In this document: piece after piece, positions 37,578-45,802 of the stretch
Numbering within the stretch: the stretch's first letter is position 1
Layout of the letters: each line of letters opens with the position of its first letter
Assembly (NCBI GenBank): GCA_958295885.1
Contig: OY282380.1
Coordinates: 1,922,001-1,986,000 of the forward strand
DNA length: 64,000 nucleotides
Direction of reading: 5' to 3'
Source of the DNA: Arenicellales bacterium
GTDB taxonomy: Bacteria; Pseudomonadota; Gammaproteobacteria; Arenicellales; JAJDZL01
Position numbers and translations under genes: made by a program
The notes under the pieces: model-generated
Seen by the model: only the letters and a program-made list of their open reading frames with translations
The model's database searches: none
Told to the model about the DNA's origin: nothing

Positions 37578-38789
37578 ATGGAGCTGAAAGGCAAAAATAT
37601 TCTGTTAGGAATAACTGGCGGTATCGCTGCTTACCGTTCTGCAGAGCTGGTTCGACTTCTGCGGCAGTTTGACGCAGAAGTGCGGGTTGTCATGACTCCC
37701 AATGCGACGCAGTTTATCTCAGCGCTCACTATACAGGCTCTGAGCGGCTATCCCGTGCGCATTGAACTGTTTGACGATGCAGCTGAAGCTGGAATGAGCC
37801 ATATTGAGCTTGCGCGTTGGGCGGACATGGTTCTTATCGCACCTGCCAGCGCAAGTTTTCTGGCGCGGCTTGCGCACGGTATTGCGGATGACCTGCTGTC
37901 TACTGTCTGTCTTGCTACGTCAGCGGAAATTGCCGCTGCACCTGCCATGAATCGTTTAATGTGGTCGAATGCGGCAACGAAACACAACATGGACATTCTA
38001 AAGAGCCGGGGCGTGGCCGTCTTAGGGCCAGGCACTGGAAGCCAAGCCTGCGGAGAAGTCGGGCCTGGACGACTGCTTGAGCCAGAAGAAATTGCGAGTT
38101 CCATCGTCTCGCTACTGACAGATCGTAAACTATTGTCTGACGTGAATGTATTGATCACCGCAGGTTCGACCTGGGAGGCGCTTGATCCGGTACGTGGCAT
38201 ATCAAATCTAAGTTCCGGCAAAATGGGATATGCCGTGGCGAATGCAGCAGCTCGCGCGGGGGCGCACGTCACCGTGGTATCTGGTCCTGTGACGACATCA
38301 AGTCATGTCGCGGCTGATCGAATGATTCACGTGCAAAGCGCTCAGGACATGTTTGATGCGGTGATGCAAACAATAGAAGAAACGAACATATTTATTTCCG
38401 TTGCTGCGGTTGCTGATTATCGACCCATTAAGGCGATGCCATCCAAAATCAAGAAGAACCACGATACTCTGCAGCTCGAACTCGTTAGAAATCCAGATAT
38501 TCTGTCGGAGGTAAAATCCAGACATCCGGGAGTGTTTGCGGTTGGATTTGCAGCTGAAACTGAAAATCTGATTCAGGAAGGACGTCGAAAGCTGACTGGG
38601 AAGGGAGTTGATTTGATTGCGGCAAATCTTGTGGGCGGGAATGATGGAGCTCTCGGATCTGATCGAAATACGTTGGAACTGATCAACTGCGAAGAAGTCA
38701 TCACCTTGGGACCAGGATTGAAAACGGAAGTTGCGGTGCAGCTTATCGAACAAATTTCCATTCAATATCATGCCAATCGTACGATTTAA
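37578..38789 (+). CDS. coaBC: Bifunctional phosphopantothenoylcysteine decarboxylase/synthetase
   Basis: Joins cysteine to 4'-phosphopantothenate (CoaB) and decarboxylates the product (CoaC) in coenzyme A synthesis. The CoaC flavoprotein domain, about 1-190, has [20 protein letters not shown], the His in [20 protein letters not shown] and the PAMN motif ([11 protein letters not shown]). The CoaB domain, about 190-404, has [40 protein letters not shown] and [18 protein letters not shown]. The start is ATG 37578, 403 residues; the TTG 12 bp upstream is less likely. Its 3' end overlaps dut by 20 bp. Confidence 0.97.
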   Translation: MELKGKNILLGITGGIAAYRSAELVRLLRQFDAEVRVVMTPNATQFISALTIQALSGYPVRIELFDDAAEAGMSHIELARWADMVLIAPASASFLARLAHGIADDLLSTVCLATSAEIAAAPAMNRLMWSNAATKHNMDILKSRGVAVLGPGTGSQACGEVGPGRLLEPEEIASSIVSLLTDRKLLSDVNVLITAGSTWEALDPVRGISNLSSGKMGYAVANAAARAGAHVTVVSGPVTTSSHVAADRMIHVQSAQDMFDAVMQTIEETNIFISVAAVADYRPIKAMPSKIKKNHDTLQLELVRNPDILSEVKSRHPGVFAVGFAAETENLIQEGRRKLTGKGVDLIAANLVGGNDGALGSDRNTLELINCEEVITLGPGLKTEVAVQLIEQISIQYHANRTI

Positions 38790-39225
38790 AGTGCTTGATG
38801 ATCGGATCGGAGATTCGATCGAACTTCCCAATTATTCAACCGACGGTTCGGCAGGGTTGGATTTAAGAGCTTGTGTTGACACTGAGATTTCAATTGGTCC
38901 ATCGCAATGTGAATTGATTCCAACTGGAATCGCGATTCATATTGCAGACCCGCACATCTCAGCTTTGCTTCTGCCTCGGTCAGGTCTGGGTCATAAACAT
39001 GGCATTGTGCTCGGCAACCTCGTCGGAGTGATTGATTCGGATTATCAGGGTCAGGTATTCATCTCCTGCTGGAATCGAAGTGATAGAGTTTTCACTGTAC
39101 GTCCGGGCGATCGAATCGCACAAATGGTATTTGTTCCTGTGATTCGACCTGAACTCGTACAGGTCCACGATTTTCAGCCAAGTGAACGCGCTGCGGGCGG
39201 ATTTGGGCACACTGGAATCGCGTGA
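38770..39225 (+). CDS. dut: dUTP pyrophosphatase
   Basis: Hydrolyses dUTP to dUMP, keeping uracil out of DNA. From the ATG at 38770 it is 151 residues, the E. coli length. The five trimeric dUTPase motifs are present: [49 protein letters not shown] and the P-loop-like [10 protein letters not shown]. The coaBC-dut order is standard in proteobacteria; the overlap with coaBC suggests coupling. Confidence 0.97.
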   Translation: MPIVRFKVLDDRIGDSIELPNYSTDGSAGLDLRACVDTEISIGPSQCELIPTGIAIHIADPHISALLLPRSGLGHKHGIVLGNLVGVIDSDYQGQVFISCWNRSDRVFTVRPGDRIAQMVFVPVIRPELVQVHDFQPSERAAGGFGHTGIA

Positions 39226-39497
39226 TGAGAAAATTGGCCGTCGTTGAAATCTATACCAGTCCGTTCTGTGGCTATTGTTATGCCGCAAAGCGGCTGCTGA
39301 AAGAAAAAGGAGTTGAATTTGAAGAATACGACGTACTTTTCAACGCGTCTCGAAAGAATGAAATGTTAAAACGCAGCGAAGGTCGACATACTGTTCCTCA
39401 AATTTTCATTGATTCAGTCGGCATTGGTGGTTACGATCAATTGCGTCTGCTGGAAAAACAGAGCAGACTCGAGGAACTGCTTCATGCCGCGAAATAA
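39225..39497 (+). CDS. grxC: Glutaredoxin 3
   Basis: A 90-residue monothiol/dithiol redox protein with the active site CGYC in EIYTSPFCGYCYAAKRLLKE, the cis-Pro in HTVPQIFIDSVGIGGYDQL. The usual third residue is P (CPYC); here it is CGYC, as in some GrxC. The ATG at 39225 shares its A with the dut stop (TGATG), so an upstream GTG is unnecessary. Uses glutathione as electron donor. Confidence 0.95.
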   Translation: MRKLAVVEIYTSPFCGYCYAAKRLLKEKGVEFEEYDVLFNASRKNEMLKRSEGRHTVPQIFIDSVGIGGYDQLRLLEKQSRLEELLHAAK

Positions 39498-39500
39498 TAG

Positions 39501-40358
39501 ATGAGGGTTAGATTCTTGTTTCCTACCTGCAAGCAATTTAAAGCCAGCCGACGAAAAGCCGTCACGCTGATCGGAATGTCTGGCGTCGGCAAGACGACGT
39601 TGGCGCGAAAACTGCCTAAAAATTCCTGGTTTCATTTTTCGGCGGATTATCGAATCGGCACGCGGTATCTGGTAGAGCCGATTTTAGACAACATCAAACA
39701 AAAAGCGATGCATGTGGATTTTCTTCGAGATCTGCTGCGAAGCGATTCGATTTATATCGCAAGTGCGATGACATTCGACAATCTCGAGCTGCTGTCGAAA
39801 TATGTCGGCAAAGTTGGGGATAAAAGTAAAGGCGGCCTGAATCTTGCAGAATTTAAAAAGCGACAGATTCAGCACCATGATGCAGAAGTGGCGGCTATGC
39901 TGGACGTTGGAGAATTCATTCGCAAGTCGAAAGAGATTTATGGTTATGACAATTTCATAAACGATTCAAGCGGCAGCATCTGTGAGCTGAATGACAGCCG
40001 GGTGATGGAGCATTTGGCGAAACATTCGTTAATTGTCTATCTAGAGGCGAGCGAGGAACTTGAAGACAAAATTATTCGACGCCAGGTCAGTCATCCAAAG
40101 CCGCTTTATTATGAATCGGAATTTTTGGACCGGAAGCTGAAAGAATATTCTGAGATCAATGACTTGAGTGGCTGGAGCGAGATTGATCCGGATCGTTTTG
40201 TCAGCTGGATTTTTCCTGAACTGGTGAAAACGCGTCGTCCCAAGTACCGAGCGATCGCCGAGCAGTACGGTTGCGTCGTATCCGGCAGCCACTTGGACGA
40301 TGTGCGCGACGAATCGGATTTTATTGAATTGGTCTGTATCGGATTATCAAATCGTTGA
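39501..40358 (+). CDS. P-loop ATPase of unknown function
   Basis: A 285-residue protein with Walker A GMSGVGKTTLARKLP (25-39). Further conserved-looking motifs are WFHFSADYRIGTRYLVEPIL, NFINDSSGSICELNDSRV and HPKPLYYESEFLDRKLKEYS. I recognise it as a widespread proteobacterial ATPase family annotated only as ATPase; its fold suggests a small-molecule or nucleotide kinase. It begins 3 bp after grxC and 21 bp before metA, so it is probably co-transcribed in coaBC-dut-grxC-ATPase-metA. Confidence 0.8.
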   Translation: MRVRFLFPTCKQFKASRRKAVTLIGMSGVGKTTLARKLPKNSWFHFSADYRIGTRYLVEPILDNIKQKAMHVDFLRDLLRSDSIYIASAMTFDNLELLSKYVGKVGDKSKGGLNLAEFKKRQIQHHDAEVAAMLDVGEFIRKSKEIYGYDNFINDSSGSICELNDSRVMEHLAKHSLIVYLEASEELEDKIIRRQVSHPKPLYYESEFLDRKLKEYSEINDLSGWSEIDPDRFVSWIFPELVKTRRPKYRAIAEQYGCVVSGSHLDDVRDESDFIELVCIGLSNR

Positions 40359-40379
40359 TGAACAAGGCGGTGGCTTTGA

Positions 40380-41426
40380 ATGCCTTTTGTCAGACATAGA
40401 GACATCAGTTCCTGGGAGCGGCTGGCTGCTGAAGGGATAGAAGTCTTAACGACAGACGATGCCAGGCAGTCGCAGCTTCCAAGTGTTCATATCGGGTTCT
40501 TGAACATGATGCCCGACCGGGCGCTGCGCGCCACGGAGAGGCAGTTTCTTCGTTTGATTGCCGCGGCTGCTGACGATTACCTCATTTACATCCATCCATT
40601 CACAGTGGATGGTCTAAGCCGCGAAGATGATGCATTGGCCTATGTCGAAGATTTTTACGATACGTTCGAAATGGCAAAATCCATTTATATGGACGGGTTG
40701 GTTTTGACAGGTGCAAATCCAGGCGAGTCAAAGCTCGAAGACGAAGGGTTCTGGCCTTACTTTGTGGAAGTCATCCACTGGGCAGAATCCAATGTGCCAT
40801 CGATCATGTGTTCGTGTCTGGCTTCTCACGCGATTTTGAACGAGCTGCATGGCATCGAACGGACTCGCTGCATTCCGAGCAAAAGATGGGGTGTGTATTC
40901 TCATGAGGTCAGCGAGTCAGAGCACCCTTTGGTTGCAGGAATTGATCCTGAGTTTGATGCGCCGCGCTCGCATGTATTCGAAATGACCACAGCCCAGCTC
41001 GAAACCTGCGGGGCCCGCGTGCTTGCGAGCAGTGCAGAAGCCGATTTTCATATTGCGGTTGGTCCAGATGGATTTAAATGGGTGTATCTGCAGGGACATC
41101 CGGAATATGATTCTTTCAGTTTATTGAAGGAATACAAACGAGAGATTGGAAGATACACTGCAGGTGTGCGAGATGAATATCCGGAATATCCCAAATACTA
41201 TTTATCTGGCACGGCGAAACAAATTCTAGATCGTTATCGAATCACTCTGCTCAAAGATCTGGAGCAGGGCAGAACGCCTGCGGCTTTTCCAGAATCCGAT
41301 GTCCTGCCTTTCATACAAGATACATGGAGTAAACCTGGAAGGATCATGTTCAAGAATTGGATTGACTCGATTGTCGCGCAGACGCTGACAGATCTTAAGA
41401 ATTGCAGACTGGCAAAAACCGCGTAA
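40380..41426 (+). CDS. metA: Homoserine O-succinyltransferase, MetA/MetAS family
   Basis: Activates homoserine for methionine synthesis. The 348-residue protein has the glutamine-amidotransferase-like triad: nucleophile Cys in SIMCSCLASHAIL (about 145), His in VYLQGHPEYDSFSL (about 239) and the following Glu. The N-terminal HIGFLNMMPDRALRATERQF is diagnostic. MetA members may use acetyl- or succinyl-CoA and the sequence alone does not settle which. Last gene of the cluster; an 8-T run follows the stop but with no clear stem. Confidence 0.93.
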   Translation: MPFVRHRDISSWERLAAEGIEVLTTDDARQSQLPSVHIGFLNMMPDRALRATERQFLRLIAAAADDYLIYIHPFTVDGLSREDDALAYVEDFYDTFEMAKSIYMDGLVLTGANPGESKLEDEGFWPYFVEVIHWAESNVPSIMCSCLASHAILNELHGIERTRCIPSKRWGVYSHEVSESEHPLVAGIDPEFDAPRSHVFEMTTAQLETCGARVLASSAEADFHIAVGPDGFKWVYLQGHPEYDSFSLLKEYKREIGRYTAGVRDEYPEYPKYYLSGTAKQILDRYRITLLKDLEQGRTPAAFPESDVLPFIQDTWSKPGRIMFKNWIDSIVAQTLTDLKNCRLAKTA

Positions 41427-41782
41427 CTCCATTTTTTTTCATCCTGCATGCCTCTGTTCCTGTTCAAAAGCGGCAAGAGGATTTCGCCGAGTTCAAAGCA
41501 CAATTCGAATCACAGCCCGAAGCGCGGCGAGAGCTGTCGTTGTTCACCTTAGTATTGGGTTGCAGCGGCAGGCTGTGAGGGGGTGTTTTTACCAGCGACA
41601 GGACCTGTCTGTGGTTAGTTTTACCGAAATTTCATGTGTGTACTATTCTGCCGTAACGTTACTGTTTTTGACATAGGGTTCTGCACATGGTGTTAGAAGG
41701 ATTTGGTGAGCTGGACGAAAACTGTTGTTTTTGCACGTATGCCCGGGTTTATGTGATTGAAGCTACTGTCTATCTGTACAAC
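41427..41782. other. Intergenic region after metA
   Basis: No gene supported. A plus-strand stretch at about 41450-41577 reads PVQKRQEDFAEFKAQFESQP then ARRELSLFTLVLGCSG before a TGA and may be a coding relic, but nothing was recognised. It marks the border of the accessory island. Confidence 0.4.
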
Positions 41783-42064
41783 TTACCAAGGAACTAGTGA
41801 GTCTGCAGGCGATCTCGGTTTAGTTGTTCGTAAATTGGCGCCAGCAAGGCGGACACCGTCATGAGTCAAGAATCCTTTTCGGATTGCAAATTCGATTGCT
41901 TGAGGAAGGACTTCAACTGGCGTCTCACCTTCGCAAGCGACTTTGCCGTCGGTTCTGAACCAAGTGTATTTTACTGAGTTGCTACCATCATCCCAAGATG
42001 CAACTACCAACCGAATTTCGCAGTTCGGATTACATTTGGCAGGTTCACTTAAAACAACTTTCAT
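41783..42064 (-). CDS. Small hypothetical protein (93 aa)
   Basis: No family recognised. The product starts MKVVLSEPAKCNPNCEIRLV and continues with VKYTWFRTDGKVACEGETPV and AIEFAIRKGFLTHDGVRLAG. The ATG is preceded by GGAGA about 8 bases upstream, codon use looks normal, and a YTWF-D-K pattern suggests a small beta-rich soluble protein. It faces away from the abiE promoter, whose palindrome lies 100 bp upstream of its start. Confidence 0.6.
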   Translation of the reverse strand: MKVVLSEPAKCNPNCEIRLVVASWDDGSNSVKYTWFRTDGKVACEGETPVEVLPQAIEFAIRKGFLTHDGVRLAGANLRTTKPRSPADSLVPW

Positions 42065-42142
42065 GTATCTATCTCCACAGTAAAAACTGTTGGATCATTT
42101 CTCCATACGATAGACAATACTATTACGGCAGCGAAAAATATT

Positions 42143-42197
42143 TTGACTTAGTCGAATAAAATTAATATAAGTACGTCCTAAGGACGTACTTATATTA
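42143..42197 (+). promoter_or_regulatory. abiE promoter with 35-bp perfect palindromic operator
   Basis: -35 TTGACT (42143-42148), 17-bp spacer, -10 TATAAG (42166-42171). A 35-bp palindrome with one central base (A42180) spans 42163-42197; each arm includes AATATAAGTACGTCCT or its complement without a mismatch. The -10 lies in the left arm. AbiEi antitoxins bind inverted repeats at their own promoter, so this is the expected autoregulatory operator of the genes starting 52 bp downstream. Confidence 0.85.
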
Positions 42198-42248
42198 TTA
42201 TATTCAATGAAGTTAGTTTAACCCAATGATTTACAATGATAAATACTC

Positions 42249-43133
42249 GTGATGAATTCGAAAATACTCTCTCTCGCAGAGCGCCATCTTCTAAAGAAGT
42301 TGATCGATAGGGGGCAGTCCGTCGTTACTTATTACACATTCTATCGATTGATGCAGGCCATGCATAAGGAGAGAAAAGGTCTCTATTTACGAAATGAAAC
42401 ACCAACAGTAGATGATCATTTCAAATATCTCCGAAACATGTGTAGAGACGATGTGATCAGGCCTGACAATGATTACGGAAAACGACTCATTCGCGTTCTT
42501 GATATCCCCGGTCAATCAACTGAAGAAGTCGTTTGCACAGCCGACCCACTTTGCTATGTGTCGCACCTTTCCTCCATGCACAGGTGGGGATTGACTAATC
42601 GTTCTCCCAAACCTCTTATCTGTACAAGACCAGATAGAATATCTGCAACTGCACAGCTGTCTGAAATAATGACAAGTCATCCGGATGGATTACCGCCAGA
42701 GCGTCTTCGTATGAAATGTTTCGGACATCCTGATAAGGTCCGCAATCGCACCGTTACCATGGTGGAAAGCAAAAAAGCGGGTGCTTCCATCAACATACGC
42801 GGGACTGGCGTACGCATTGCAACGATAGGTCAAACTTTTCTTGATATGCTGCTATATCCCAAATTATGTGGTGGAATGTCTCATGTACTTGATGTTTATG
42901 ACGAACATGCAGATGCTTGGTTGGAAGAAATTGTTGACTCTGTTGATTCTGTGAGCATCAATCTCGTCAAAAGTCGTGCTGGCTACATACTTGAGGAACG
43001 CCTGGGACTGAGGCATAAGAAAATTGAGTCCTGGAAAGCTTCGGCGCAAAGGGGCGGCAGCAGAAAACTGGACCCATCCAAAGATTATGCTCCCAACTTC
43101 TCTGAGACCTGGATGATTTCGCTGAATGTCTGA
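42249..43133 (+). CDS. AbiEi-type antitoxin (type IV toxin-antitoxin)
   Basis: A 294-residue protein with an N-terminal winged-helix region (ILSLAERHLLKKLIDRGQSV) and the AbiEi C-terminal body: YVSHLSSMHRWGLTNRSPKP, GTGVRIATIGQTFLDMLLYP, KLCGGMSHVLDVYDEHA and VKSRAGYILEERLGL. AbiEi represses its operon and counteracts AbiEii. Start at 42249 (ATGATG); 8-bp overlap with the toxin gene. The palindrome upstream supports the regulatory role. AbiE modules protect against some phages and stabilise DNA. Confidence 0.88.
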   Translation: MMNSKILSLAERHLLKKLIDRGQSVVTYYTFYRLMQAMHKERKGLYLRNETPTVDDHFKYLRNMCRDDVIRPDNDYGKRLIRVLDIPGQSTEEVVCTADPLCYVSHLSSMHRWGLTNRSPKPLICTRPDRISATAQLSEIMTSHPDGLPPERLRMKCFGHPDKVRNRTVTMVESKKAGASINIRGTGVRIATIGQTFLDMLLYPKLCGGMSHVLDVYDEHADAWLEEIVDSVDSVSINLVKSRAGYILEERLGLRHKKIESWKASAQRGGSRKLDPSKDYAPNFSETWMISLNV

Positions 43134-44013
43134 ATCCGTCCTAAAAATTGATTTGCTTGGGTGGGTCGATCATGCCAAAGCTAACAGCAAAGCACATTCC
43201 CACCGTCAAGCTGTCGAGATCATACTTTATGCCATTGCCACGGAACCGTATTTGAAAGATTGGCTCTATCTGAAAGGTGGCACTCTCATGGGACTTGCTT
43301 ATAACAGCCCTCGTCAGACAGACGATATCGATTTTTCTTCTGCATCTGCTATTCGAGCAGACAACGATACAGCTGACACCTTCAAAAGTCTTATGAATCC
43401 TTCCCTGCAAGAAGCCGCAATGAAGCTTCATTACCCTGACATTGTTATGCGAGTTCAGACCACGAAAGGGAGACCGCCTAAAAAATATCCAAATTGCAGA
43501 TTCCCGTCGCTAGAAATTAAGATTGCCTATGCTCAGCGTCACAGCCCTCAAGAAGACAGGCTCCGCGAAGGACGTGCAAGTGACACCATTGAGCTCAGTA
43601 TTTCTTTCAATGAAGAGATAGACGAGACTCAAGTGCTACAAATTGCCAACGGAGCATCATTACGTGCCTACTCTTTCATCGACCTTGCCGCAGAGAAATA
43701 TCGGGCACTGCTTCAACAGCCCAAACGCAATCGTTATAGAAGACAGGATGTTTATGATTTAGATATTCTAGTCCGGACCCCAGAGTTAGGCGATGATACA
43801 AAATCCATGATTCTCGTAGCGCTCGTAAAAAAGTGCAAGTCGCGGGATATTTCCGCGAATCCGCGTTCGATCGATTCTCCTCAGATCAAAAGACGAGCAG
43901 GTTTTGATTGGAGCACGATGGAGTTGGAATTAGAAAAACTGCCTGAGTTCGACGTTTGTTTTGATCGTGTTGCAGCTTTTTACCGTCAGTTGCCTTGGGC
44001 AGAATTGTCTTGA
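43126..44013 (+). CDS. AbiEii/AbiGii-type nucleotidyltransferase toxin
   Basis: A 295-residue DUF1814 nucleotidyltransferase. The catalytic motif is WLYLKGGTLMGLAYNSPRQT-DDIDFS, i.e. GG-T followed by D-x-D, as in characterised AbiEii/MenT toxins that use NTPs to modify targets such as tRNA. Further SLEIKIAYAQRHSP and AEKYRALLQQPKRNRYRRQD-VYDLD (the K-R-x-K/D block). Both catalytic aspartates are intact. It overlaps the antitoxin gene by 8 bp. Fourteen bp downstream begins the AbiJ-like remnant. Confidence 0.9.
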   Translation: MSESVLKIDLLGWVDHAKANSKAHSHRQAVEIILYAIATEPYLKDWLYLKGGTLMGLAYNSPRQTDDIDFSSASAIRADNDTADTFKSLMNPSLQEAAMKLHYPDIVMRVQTTKGRPPKKYPNCRFPSLEIKIAYAQRHSPQEDRLREGRASDTIELSISFNEEIDETQVLQIANGASLRAYSFIDLAAEKYRALLQQPKRNRYRRQDVYDLDILVRTPELGDDTKSMILVALVKKCKSRDISANPRSIDSPQIKRRAGFDWSTMELELEKLPEFDVCFDRVAAFYRQLPWAELS

Positions 44014-44026
44014 GAGGTGCAGCGAG

Positions 44027-44143
44027 ATGTCAGTGCCAGACCTATATTCTTATCGAAAGCGCGTTGCAGAAAGCGATCCGCCGGATCTGTTGGTCTACGA
44101 CAAACTGCCTTCTAAACTCCGAAACCAAATCTTCCATATCTGA
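44027..44143 (+). pseudogene. AbiJ_NTD4-like gene, truncated 5' end
   Basis: A frame of 38 codons from ATG 44027 with a good ribosome site (AGAGGTG). It reads SVPDLYSYRKRVAESDPPDL then LVYDKLPSKLRNQIFHI and stops. The opening matches the AbiJ N-terminal domain 4 pattern as I recall it (xDLYSKRQKxxRGExPDVYxYExIPxPLRVQIVHI). IS66 sequence starts at the stop, so the gene was cut there and the rest is gone. It would have been an abortive-infection gene in the same island as abiE. Confidence 0.62.
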
Positions 44144-44620
44144 ACAGCAGCGGCTTGAGCGCTCGGTCGAGCAGATGGAGCGGACTTTGAAGCATGAATT
44201 GTCGGCAGAACAGATGCATCCGGCCCAACTCAAGGTGCTGAGCAGTCTGCAGAATCACTGGTCGGGGCTGAGGGTGTTTTTAAAACATCCCCAGGTTGCG
44301 CTTGATAATAACTCTGGGGAGCGCAAGCTGCGCAACCCAGCGATGCTGCGCAAGAACTGCCGCGGCTCGGGCAGTCACTGGAGCGCTTCGCTGGCAGCAC
44401 AGATGTTCTCAATCATTCAGACCGTGCTTTAGTGGGATCTCAATCCCCATCGATGGCTGTATGAATATCTCAGCGCCTGCGCCGCCAATGGCGGACAGGC
44501 GCCTGAGAATCTAGAGGCTTTCATTCCCTGGCGGATGAGCGCGGCTCGACGGGCTGAGATGTCGCAGCCATCGGATGCAGTCAGCCAGCGCAGTTCTCTG
44601 ATCTCAAAGTGCGAGGCAGC
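44144..44620 (+). pseudogene. IS66-family transposase, C-terminal remnant
   Basis: The frame SEQQRLERSVEQMERTLKHE leads into HPQVALDNNSGERKLRNPAM and RKNCRGSGSHWSASLAAQMF, the C-terminal DDE-core and IS66_C segments (family pattern DNN-xAER-LR, GRKNxxFxGS). A TAG at 44430-44432 interrupts before the WDLNPHRWLYEYLSACAANG tail. Only the last quarter of a normal 500-residue IS66 transposase is present. The frame runs toward the DUF4338 gene that follows, its probable element partner. Confidence 0.82.
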
Positions 44621-44665
44621 GGTGTCAACGCAACGCGGCTGTCTTTCAACCGTCTCACAGCCGCC

Positions 44666-45517
44666 ATGAATCGATATTGCGGACGTGACTTCAGTTGCAA
44701 GGAGCTGGAGCGCATTCGCAAACTGATTGCCGCCCATCCTGACAGTTCCAGAACCCGGCTGTCGCAGCAGGTCTGTGAGCTGCTGGATTGGAAAAAGCCC
44801 GATGGAGGGCTCAAACAGATGTCGTGCCGGGCAGCGATGCTGCGCATGCATCGAGATCAGCTGACTGTGTTGCCGCTGCCTCGTCGCTCGCCTCCTAGGG
44901 CGGTCATCCGCTTCACCGACAGCACTGCACCGCAGGCACCGATCCGTGCGCCGCTGCATAAGTTGCCAACACCTCAACTGTGGCGGGTGTCAAACCCCGC
45001 TGATTCACGTCTTTGGAACGAATACATTGAACGCTATCACTATCTTGGATACAAACCCCTGCCCGGCGCTCAGCAGCGTTATTTCGCTGCCATAGACCGC
45101 CAGATTGTCGCCGCCTTCGGCTTCGGTGCCGCAGCATGGAAAACCGCACCCCGGGATGACTTCATCGGCTGGAATCAGGAGCGCAGAGAAGCCAATCTGG
45201 AGCTGAGCGTAAACCATGCAAGATTCCTCATTCTGCCCTGGATCAAGTGCCCCAATCTTGCCTCGCACCTGCTTGCAAGGCTCGCCCGGGAACTGCCGCA
45301 GCAGTGGTACGATCGTTACCGGATTCGACCGGTGCTGCTTGAGACTTTCGTTGAACAGCGCTTTTTGGGTACATGCTGCCAGGCTACGAACTGGATCAGT
45401 GTCGGTCAAACTAAAGGACTCGGCAAATGCGCTGCCTCCGCCAAGCCAACATTGCCGATCAAGGATATCTGGCTGTACCCGCTGTGCCGGGACTTTAGGA
45501 AAATACTCAACAGTTGA
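44666..45517 (+). CDS. DUF4338 (DruA-like) protein associated with IS66 remnant
   Basis: A 283-residue stand-alone DUF4338 protein: YHYLGYKPLPGAQQRYFAAI, PRDDFIGWNQERREANLELS, ARFLILPWIKCPNLASHLL, PVLLETFVEQRFLGTCCQAT and SVGQTKGLGK. The same motif ladder occurs as the N-terminal domain of the two fused transposases in this window. The N-terminal 60 residues (ELERIRKLIAAHPDSSRTRL) resemble the helix-turn-helix region seen before DUF4338 in the IS4-type fusion (LEQLQSILATRSFANRTELT). Start ATG 44666. As an IS66 passenger it may help transposition; its frame is intact though the transposase is dead. Confidence 0.85.
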   Translation: MNRYCGRDFSCKELERIRKLIAAHPDSSRTRLSQQVCELLDWKKPDGGLKQMSCRAAMLRMHRDQLTVLPLPRRSPPRAVIRFTDSTAPQAPIRAPLHKLPTPQLWRVSNPADSRLWNEYIERYHYLGYKPLPGAQQRYFAAIDRQIVAAFGFGAAAWKTAPRDDFIGWNQERREANLELSVNHARFLILPWIKCPNLASHLLARLARELPQQWYDRYRIRPVLLETFVEQRFLGTCCQATNWISVGQTKGLGKCAASAKPTLPIKDIWLYPLCRDFRKILNS

Positions 45518-45802
45518 TTCCTCTCGGCCTAAGGGCTTGGCTGAATATTTACGATTGACTTACCTGCCAAACAGGTGTTTCCCATGCTATTTTTTGGTCC
45601 ATAAAATCCGGTAGGCGGCATCTGAAATGACACTCACAGCACATGGCTATTTTGCTCATTATCGAACAAATTCGGTAATTGACGGTCGTTTTTGTCACTC
45701 TACGGACGAACTGTGCGGTCTCGACCGATGGACAGCCGAGCGTATCCGCGGTGGTCCGCAGCAGCGGTAACTGTCAGTTCAATGTGGGTCTGAAACGCTG
45801 CT

